Made by a program: the position numbers and the translations under genes. This document shows, piece after piece, positions 58,251-64,000 of a DNA stretch of 64,000 bases. The notes under the pieces were generated by a model that saw nothing but the letters and a program-made list of their open reading frames with translations, was not told the origin of the DNA and searched no databases. The stretch is from Xenorhabdus beddingii (GTDB lineage Bacteria > Pseudomonadota > Gammaproteobacteria > Enterobacterales > Enterobacteriaceae): assembly GCF_002127545.1 (NCBI RefSeq), contig NZ_MUBK01000003.1, forward strand, positions 62,001 through 126,000. The letters are read 5' to 3'. Positions within the stretch are counted from its first letter, which is position 1. Each line of letters starts with the position of its first letter.

Positions 58251-59705
58251 ATGGATGACAAGAAAAAACTTAATTTGGGGCTGGCTGTACTGCCCATTGC
58301 TGCAATGCTCTTATTGCTGATTATTGGCTATGGTCAACTGGGTCTACGCATCGAATCCCTCTTGCTCGTCTCCGCAGCAATAGCCGCCGCCTTAGCCTAT
58401 TGGCAAGGCTATCGCTGGAATGACATTATTGATGCCATTGTGGCAAAGCTAGCCAAAGCCATGCCAGTGATCATGATACTGATTTGCGTCGGGGGCTTAA
58501 TTGGCACCTGGATGTTCAGTGGAACCATACCTTACATGGTTTACTGGGGACTCAAGCTGATTAGCCCTCAATACATACTCATTGCCGCCTTCTTTATCAC
58601 CAGCGTGATTTCAGTTTGCACCGGCACATCATGGGGGGCAGTCGGAACAGTCGGTGTCGCCCTAATGGGAGTCGCCACTGGCCTGGATGTATCTTTGGCA
58701 GCAGTAGCGGGTGCGGTGGTTTCAGGTGCATATTTCGGGGATAAAATCTCGCCGTTATCTGACTCAACCAATTTCGCGGCCATCGTTGCTGATACCGATC
58801 TTTACAGCCATATTCAACATTTAATGTATACCACTCTCCCAAGTTTTGTCTTAGCCAGCATTGTTTATTTTATTGCAGGCCATACCAGCCTAACCGATAA
58901 CGCGGCAACACCCGAAAAAATCACCGACATCATTCAGTCTCTTGAAAGCCTGTATCACTTCAATTTATTGCTGATTTTGCCACCATTACTGGTTTTGTGG
59001 GGAGCGATGACAAGACGGCCGGTGATACCCATCATGCTGGCTGCCTGTACACTGGCGATTGCGATCGGTGTAGGGCTTCAGGGATTCACGCTTAAACAAG
59101 GGCTTAATGCGTTAATTGATGGTTTCAATCTCTCAATGTTTTCTGGTCAGGTGCACGACATCACCGGGATCGTTAGTGATGTTCCCCGCCTGCTCAATCG
59201 TGGTGGTATGTTCTCCATGATGAGTACTATATTGCTTGTATTTTGTGCATTCGCGTTTGCGGGCACGTTAACACTCACGGGTGCCCTGAACATCATCATT
59301 AACCAGCTTCTGAAAGCGGTTCACTCAACCGGGCAACTTATCGCGGCAACCCTGGCCACCACCATTCTGTTAACTGGGGCAACCTGTGATGGAAAGCTGG
59401 CTCTTCTTATCCCGGCAGAACTGTTCAAAGGAGCTTATCGCCGGATGGGATTGGACAACAAAAATCTATCTCGAACCATTGAAGATGGCTGTACTGTCAT
59501 TGAACCCCTGATCCCTTGGACTGCCGCTGGCATTTACATGGCGACGACATTGGGTGTCAGTACGCTTGATCTACTACCTTGGGCTATCCAGTGCTATGCT
59601 GCGGCCTTTTTTGCTCTCATCTATGGCTTTACTGGTTTCGGTATTGCAAGAACCACACCAGAAATCTCCCCGAAGAAAAAGGAAAACCAACGTGGAATCA
59701 TTTGA
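58251..59705 (+). CDS. NhaC-family Na+/H+ (or substrate) antiporter
   Basis: 484 residues, about 11-12 membrane helices. The NhaC signature SGAYFGDKISPLSDSTN is at about 158-174, preceded by VCTGTSWGAVGTVGVALMG. Members exchange Na+ for H+, or in other branches malate, lactate or amino acid related acids. Because its 3' end overlaps the malY-like start by 14 bases, transport of a substrate for that C-S lyase, or of its product, is a reasonable inference. The ribosome site is weak (ACTGGAATTTTTT). Confidence 0.87.
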   Translation: MDDKKKLNLGLAVLPIAAMLLLLIIGYGQLGLRIESLLLVSAAIAAALAYWQGYRWNDIIDAIVAKLAKAMPVIMILICVGGLIGTWMFSGTIPYMVYWGLKLISPQYILIAAFFITSVISVCTGTSWGAVGTVGVALMGVATGLDVSLAAVAGAVVSGAYFGDKISPLSDSTNFAAIVADTDLYSHIQHLMYTTLPSFVLASIVYFIAGHTSLTDNAATPEKITDIIQSLESLYHFNLLLILPPLLVLWGAMTRRPVIPIMLAACTLAIAIGVGLQGFTLKQGLNALIDGFNLSMFSGQVHDITGIVSDVPRLLNRGGMFSMMSTILLVFCAFAFAGTLTLTGALNIIINQLLKAVHSTGQLIAATLATTILLTGATCDGKLALLIPAELFKGAYRRMGLDNKNLSRTIEDGCTVIEPLIPWTAAGIYMATTLGVSTLDLLPWAIQCYAAAFFALIYGFTGFGIARTTPEISPKKKENQRGII

Positions 59706-60870
59706 TTTCAACCAGATAATCGATCGCCACAATACAGGTTCTGTTAAGTGGGATTTTTTAGATCGTTACCTACACTTAACTAAAACTGACCTTCTCCCCA
59801 TGTGGGTATCTGATTTTGATTTTCAAAGCCCCAAAGAAGTCCGGCAAGCCCTGTCTTCCCGTATTGATCACGGTATTTTCGGTTATAGCGAACGCGACGA
59901 TCTTTACTATCAGGCAGCCATAGACTGGTTTTCAAGACGCCATCAACTGACCTTGCACAGGGATTGGTTCACATCGATAGAGGGTGTCCTGCCCGGATTA
60001 GCTTTATTGATACAGATGCTGAGTAAACCAGGAGAAGGTGTCATTGTACAAGGGCCTTATTACTCTTCATTTGCCAAAATTATTGCAATGAACGACAGGG
60101 TGCTCATTGAAAACCCGCTTCTTGAAAGCCCGGAAGGTTATAAAATTGACTACGCCCATCTGGAACAGCTACTGGAGCAACACCGACCCCCTCTGTTCTT
60201 GTTATGTAACCCACACAATCCTACTGGCCGGTGTTGGGATCGTGACGAACTGCTCCAGTTATTGGGGCTCTGCAAAAAATACGGTACGACGGTCATTTCC
60301 GATGAAATTTGGGCTGATTTAATTTTGCCACAGGAGAAATTCACTTCAATACTGCATCTTGGAAGTGAATGGCATCGTCATGTTATTGCTGCCACCTCAG
60401 CAAGTAAAACGTTTGGGCTTTCATCGCTCCGTATATCAAACTTTCTCATTCCAGACCCCGCTCTCCGACAAGCCTTTAATGATAGGCTTAATGCCCACGG
60501 ATTAGATGTATTCAATGCATTATCGATGACTGCGGCTACAGCCGCTTACCAATATGGGGATGCATGGCTTGATAACCTACAAAATTATCTGGCTGAAAAT
60601 CGTCGCTGGTTCGAACAGGCTTTAGCCTCTTCCGTCCCTTGGTGCCGGATGACCAAAGCGCAAGGTACCTATCTGGCCTGGCTGGATTGTCGCGATTTGG
60701 GCTTGGATGATGGCACCTTGCAACAGGTATTGATCCAAAAGGCCAAAATAGCCGTTTCAATGGGATGCAGTTTTGGCGAAAGAGGACAAGGGTTTATCCG
60801 CATCAACTTAGGTTGCCCCCGTCAATACCTTGAAGAAGCCATCGCGGGTTTAGCCCAGTTAACACCGTAA
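59692..60870 (+). CDS. MalY/PatB-type PLP-dependent cystathionine beta-lyase
   Basis: 392 residues (E. coli MalY 390), fold type I aminotransferase family. HNTGSVKWDF and LPMWVSDFDFQSP at the N-terminus, NPHNPTGRCW, SDEIWADLIL, and PLP Lys239 in ATSASKTFGLSSLRISNF. Cleaves C-S bonds of cystathionine-like substrates to pyruvate, ammonia and a thiol. The start is GTG within the end of the antiporter gene, with AAAAAGGAAAACC upstream; it gives the family N-terminus, whereas an earlier in-frame ATG reads through antiporter sequence. Translationally coupled to the antiporter. Confidence 0.9.
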   Translation: MESFDFNQIIDRHNTGSVKWDFLDRYLHLTKTDLLPMWVSDFDFQSPKEVRQALSSRIDHGIFGYSERDDLYYQAAIDWFSRRHQLTLHRDWFTSIEGVLPGLALLIQMLSKPGEGVIVQGPYYSSFAKIIAMNDRVLIENPLLESPEGYKIDYAHLEQLLEQHRPPLFLLCNPHNPTGRCWDRDELLQLLGLCKKYGTTVISDEIWADLILPQEKFTSILHLGSEWHRHVIAATSASKTFGLSSLRISNFLIPDPALRQAFNDRLNAHGLDVFNALSMTAATAAYQYGDAWLDNLQNYLAENRRWFEQALASSVPWCRMTKAQGTYLAWLDCRDLGLDDGTLQQVLIQKAKIAVSMGCSFGERGQGFIRINLGCPRQYLEEAIAGLAQLTP

Positions 60871-60930
60871 AGTTCACATTATAAAATACAAAGGTATCCG
60901 AGAAACCGTTCTGTTTTAAGCCTATGATAA

Positions 60931-60964
60931 TACTTGAAACTTTTCGCAAGAAAAGTTTCAAGTA
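60931..60964. other. Perfect 15-bp inverted repeat after the malY-like gene
   Basis: TACTTGAAACTTTTC / GAAAAGTTTCAAGTA around a GCAA loop. No T tract, so it is not a classical terminator. The surrounding gene-free 704 bp (60871-61574) otherwise hold a dispersed repeat and presumably the promoter of the next regulator. Confidence 0.7.
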
Positions 60965-61440
60965 ATTCGTTCACTTATACTGCTTTTTGTATGAAACGTT
61001 CGTGCTAAGTTTGAGAAAGGCAATTTATTTACCCTATCAGCTCTGTGCCAATCAGTGACGATCAATAATTCTTTCTTCCCTTCCTTCTGGTTGGTTAATA
61101 AAAACACAATACTGATATCTTCTTAAGATAATTTTTTTATAATATTACAGGTTATTCCCTGGCGTTGGTGCTGGTATAAAATACTAAAAATATCGCGACT
61201 AAAACGTTAATCTTGACGAAGAACAATCAAATATTCTCCGAATGGCAAAAGTGAGTTCAGTGACTAAAAGGTCATATATTAATTAATATCAGTAAAAATC
61301 GGACAACAAACACTCGAACAGATTATTTTGCAACCGACATAATATTTGAAAATTGTAATCGTTTTTAGAAATGTTGGAAGCGTATGAAATACTTTACTGA
61401 ACATCACTTCTCTTAAGGCAAATAAGCAACATTAAATCTT

Positions 61441-61501
61441 TATACCCAATAGATTTAAAAATACAACTAACAAAGCGGTAACTTGAAAAACGACGGGTAT
61501 A
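61441..61501. repeat. Short copy of the dispersed intergenic repeat
   Basis: TATACCCAATAGATTTAAAA to CGACGGGTATA; the inverted counterpart of 790-854. It is 75 bp upstream of a PAS-LuxR gene. Confidence 0.6.
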
Positions 61502-61574
61502 TCGTCTTTGACTGGCTAATTGTTGTGCCATATTATAGGATTAATTTATTCAAACATGGCAAAAAGATAATGAT

Positions 61575-62255
61575 ATGAGTAATAAACCCATCATTTCACC
61601 TCAAATAATTAACACTCTAGCCGCAAGTCACGATCCCTGGGGCATAAAAGATAAAAACTCCTGCTTTATTTATGGCAACAAGGCATTGAAATCCATTAAA
61701 GGATTCTCTGAGTCATTTGATTTTGAAGGACTCTATGATGATGAGCTTCCCTGGGATGGTGCTGAGTTTGCAAAGGAATATATCCACCATGACCACAAGG
61801 TCATGAAAGAAGAAAAATCATATGTTTCACTCGAAACCCATATTTGGGGAGAAACGAAAACGTTATCATCTTACTTTTGTGAAAAATCACCGCTTTATCA
61901 TGATAATGGTGATTGTATAGGCATTATATTTCATCTATGGAAAGCCCAAGATTATTCATTAACCCGCCTGTACCATGGAAAACTGCCTTCCTCCATTATG
62001 TTTCAACCACCGACTCATTTATTTACCCAACGAGAATGGGATGTTATTTTCCTCTCTTTACACAAATACACCAGTAAACAAATGGGCAGAATGTTAAATA
62101 TTTCTTATCGTACTGTCGAAAACTATACAGCACAAATATATAAAAAAGCGGGTGTCAGTTCTGCTCAACAATTGGAAGAATATTGTCGCTTTAATGATTT
62201 CGATCTCTATGTGCCCGAAAATTTTTTACGTCCTGAAAGCCGTATTTTAGTTTGA
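61575..62255 (+). CDS. PAS-LuxR solo regulator
   Basis: 226 residues, same architecture as the regulator at 56321: PAS-like domain (DPWGIKDKNSCFIYGNKALK, SYFCEKSPLYHDNGDCIGII) and LuxR helix-turn-helix at about 150-210 (FTQREWDVIFLSLHKYTSKQ then LNISYRTVENYTAQIYKKAG). Both share the C-terminal pattern DLYVPENF / DLYIPPEYF. It lacks the Gln/Asn repeat. The ribosome site is poor (AAAAGATAATGAT). Ligand unknown. Confidence 0.82.
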   Translation: MSNKPIISPQIINTLAASHDPWGIKDKNSCFIYGNKALKSIKGFSESFDFEGLYDDELPWDGAEFAKEYIHHDHKVMKEEKSYVSLETHIWGETKTLSSYFCEKSPLYHDNGDCIGIIFHLWKAQDYSLTRLYHGKLPSSIMFQPPTHLFTQREWDVIFLSLHKYTSKQMGRMLNISYRTVENYTAQIYKKAGVSSAQQLEEYCRFNDFDLYVPENFLRPESRILV

Positions 62256-62567
62256 ATCTCAAATTTTGGCGGCATCCACAATACCGATATTTAATCCCTG
62301 TATGCTGCCAAAATATCGGTTTTATTGACAACAAGATCAATAAATTGTTCTTTTATGCCTGCCTGACCAATACGATAGAGATTAATCCTAATTTGATATT
62401 TATAATACCGTATTGCTGTTTTTCGGCGGTGTATCTCTCTTATCTTCCAGACGGTTAGCAAAATCCTTTCACCAGATAAATTCATTTTCATCCAATAAGT
62501 GATCTGTCTTCCATTTTTACAATCCAATGCGGATTTTTCTTGCTTGTTTTTTGATCGCAACCTATTT

Positions 62568-62635
62568 ATTGTTCAACAATGAACAAACAATGAGTTAACA
62601 ATAAGAGAAACCAAAACCAACAATAAAACAACAAT
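62568..62635 (+). promoter_or_regulatory. 11-bp-phased AACAAT array upstream of the DUF969 gene
   Basis: Five exact AACAAT copies begin at 62575, 62586, 62597, 62619 and 62630: intervals 11, 11, 22 and 11 bp, one position of the ladder being empty. The first lies in a palindrome ATTGTTCAACAAT (62568-62580) and a larger one TTGTTCAACAATGAACAA (62569-62586). The array ends 22 bp before the ATG, so it may be an operator array or lie in the leader RNA. The remainder of the 402-bp gap from 62256 shows no gene. Confidence 0.6.
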
Positions 62636-62657
62636 TCATTCATGGGGAAGTTAAGAT

Positions 62658-63386
62658 ATGCTGCACACTATCAATTTTTGGCCCCTAATCGGGATCGCCG
62701 TCATTATCATTGGCTTTATCATCAGATTTAATCCGGTTCTGGTTGTTACCATTGCCGGCTTTGCCACGGGATTATCCGCCCAGATGCCCATCGTCGATAT
62801 TCTGGAGAAGCTAGGTTCGGGATTTATTAATACGCTAAACCTGACACTGACCATTCTGCTTCCTTTGGTCATCATTGGCCTGCTGGAAAGACACGGGTTA
62901 AAAGAACGTGCCCAGCAATCTATTGCCCATATCAAAACCGCCACCACCGGACGGTTACTGATTATTTATCTGTTTATACGCGAAACATCTGCCGCCCTGG
63001 GGTTAACCAGTTTAGGGGGACATCCACAAATGGTTCGCCCTCTGCTGGCTCCTATGGCAGAAGGCGCGGCGGAAAATCAATATGGTGAATTACCGGATTC
63101 AGTTCGCCATCGCATTCGCGCGATGTCCGCCGCAACAGACAATACGGGTTTATTCTTTGGCGAGGATATTTTTGTCGCCTTTGGCGCAATTATTTTTATG
63201 CACAATTTCATGCTGGAATCGGGGGGGATTCACACTGAACCCCTGCATATTGCCCTCTGGGGAATTCCCACCGCCCTCTGTGCTTTTCTTATTCATTCCG
63301 TTCGGTTATATCGCCTCGATCACCGCCTTGCCAATGAACTTAGCGCCTTGAACCACACTAAGCTGAACAGCAAGGAGACAAGATAA
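62658..63386 (+). CDS. DUF969 family membrane protein
   Basis: 242 residues, about six membrane helices starting INFWPLIGIAVIIIGFIIRF. Conserved-looking ERHGLKERAQ, IRETSAALGLTSLGGHPQMV and SAATDNTGLFFGEDIF. DUF969 proteins are always paired with DUF979; together they resemble a split transporter and often sit beside pyroglutamate or 5-oxoproline genes, which would lie beyond this window. A GGGGAAG ribosome site precedes the ATG. Stop and next start overlap in TAATG. Transport function is inferred. Confidence 0.88.
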   Translation: MLHTINFWPLIGIAVIIIGFIIRFNPVLVVTIAGFATGLSAQMPIVDILEKLGSGFINTLNLTLTILLPLVIIGLLERHGLKERAQQSIAHIKTATTGRLLIIYLFIRETSAALGLTSLGGHPQMVRPLLAPMAEGAAENQYGELPDSVRHRIRAMSAATDNTGLFFGEDIFVAFGAIIFMHNFMLESGGIHTEPLHIALWGIPTALCAFLIHSVRLYRLDHRLANELSALNHTKLNSKETR

Positions 63387-64000
63387 TGTTTCAACTACAG
63401 TATCTTTATGTGCTGGCAGGGCTGCTCTTACTCGCTGTTGCAATCATGTCATGGCGTGATAAAGCCAATCCCCGCCGTTTAACGACCGGCTTATTCTGGG
63501 CGCTCTATGGTTTAATATTTCTGGTGGGGAAATGGAGCGCTCATCTGGCAAGCATCTGGACCAGTGATGAAATTCATGCCCAGAAAATCGCCCATATCAG
63601 TGTTGGCATATTGGTGGTGGTGATGTCACTGCTGGCAGGATTCGGTGGCGTGCGCTTGGGCAGCTATCATCAACCCACACCCAAACAGCGGCAGGAAAGT
63701 GCTGACCGTCTTGGCTCTCGGTTGTTTTTGCCCGCCTTACTGATCCCTGTCATTACGATGATAGGCGTTCTGATGTTTAACCACATTCCCGGTTTGCAAC
63801 AGGCGGTTTTTGGTGCAGGTAATCACACAACTTTGGTCACGCTCTTTTCCATTACCCTGGGTTGCCTGATTGGATTCATCATTGCGTTACGCATGAGCCG
63901 CGATACCATCACACAGCCCATACAGGAGACTCGCCGTCTGCTGGATTCCATTGGTTGTGTGTTTATCTTGCCACAGATTTTGGCAACCCTTGGATTGCTG
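63386..64000 (+). CDS. DUF979 family membrane protein (partial, runs off the window)
   Basis: The first 205 codons of a membrane protein translationally coupled to the DUF969 gene. Begins MFQLQYLYVLAGLLLLAVAI, followed by several hydrophobic helices (GLFWALYGLIFLVGKW, HISVGILVVVMSLLAGFGG). The sequence remains open at base 64000. Partner component of the DUF969/DUF979 pair. Confidence 0.86.
   Translation, partial: MFQLQYLYVLAGLLLLAVAIMSWRDKANPRRLTTGLFWALYGLIFLVGKWSAHLASIWTSDEIHAQKIAHISVGILVVVMSLLAGFGGVRLGSYHQPTPKQRQESADRLGSRLFLPALLIPVITMIGVLMFNHIPGLQQAVFGAGNHTTLVTLFSITLGCLIGFIIALRMSRDTITQPIQETRRLLDSIGCVFILPQILATLGLL

Noticed and set aside
59554-59691. Longer N-terminus for the MalY-like protein starting at an upstream ATG
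   Set aside because: The extra 46 codons run through the end of the antiporter gene in another frame and have no counterpart in MalY; the GTG start gives the family length.

Overview
The window looks like an enterobacterial chromosome, most probably Xenorhabdus or a close Morganellaceae relative. This is an inference: positions 1-27853 follow the Escherichia coli order queC-fadM-ybaV-ppiD-hupB-lon-clpX-clpP-tig-bolA-yajG-ampG-cyoABCDE-yajR-yajQ-panE-(yajL)-thiI-xseB-ispA-dxs, protein similarity is high but not Escherichia-like, and PAS-LuxR solos, small peptide-ligase clusters and T6SS cassettes are typical of that group. No rRNA, tRNA, CRISPR array or intact insertion sequence was seen.

Backbone, 1-27853. 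Protein quality control (lon, clpX, clpP, tig, ppiD), nucleoid protein HU-beta, muropeptide import (ampG), the cytochrome bo3 operon with heme O synthase, and the DXP/isoprenoid/thiamine block (thiI, xseB, ispA, dxs) are intact. Departures from the E. coli arrangement are an OmpK/Tsx-type channel gene between ampG and cyoA, a yajL reduced to about 15 recognisable codons behind panE, and a 124-bp dispersed repeat lodged in the lon leader downstream of a well conserved heat-shock promoter.

Accessory block A, 27854-38930. Directly after dxs lie two back-to-back gene sets around a 1.1-kb AT-rich divergent region. The leftward set encodes an AsnRS-like synthetase core without an anticodon domain, an AsnO/VioC-type Fe(II)/2-oxoglutarate amino acid hydroxylase, an ATP-grasp ligase, a Bcr/CflA-type exporter and an Asp/Glu racemase, mostly in overlapping frames. 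The rightward set encodes a lysine-2,3-aminomutase-like radical SAM enzyme, an ATP-grasp ligase fused to an IDO-type amino acid dioxygenase, and another MFS exporter. There is no NRPS or PKS. Both look like small pathways that tailor free amino acids, ligate them and export the product. They are the best candidates here for an undescribed system.

Accessory block B, 38954-56220. A leftward T6SS cargo locus: orphan tssF, vgrG, a DUF4123 adaptor, a VasX/BTH_I2691-like pore-forming effector and its membrane immunity gene. Upstream is a second effector with three tandem immunity paralogues. Behind the second effector sit the last 33 codons of a lost DUF4123 gene and a second copy of the tssF upstream region, so block B arose by duplication of one module followed by internal deletion. 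Two of the immunity copies form an exact 1151-bp tandem repeat whose protein differences are concentrated in the predicted periplasmic loop.

Accessory block C, 56221-64000. Two PAS-LuxR solo regulators flank a LacI-family regulator, an NhaC-type antiporter and a MalY/PatB-type C-S lyase. The window ends in a DUF969-DUF979 membrane protein pair preceded by an 11-bp-phased AACAAT array.
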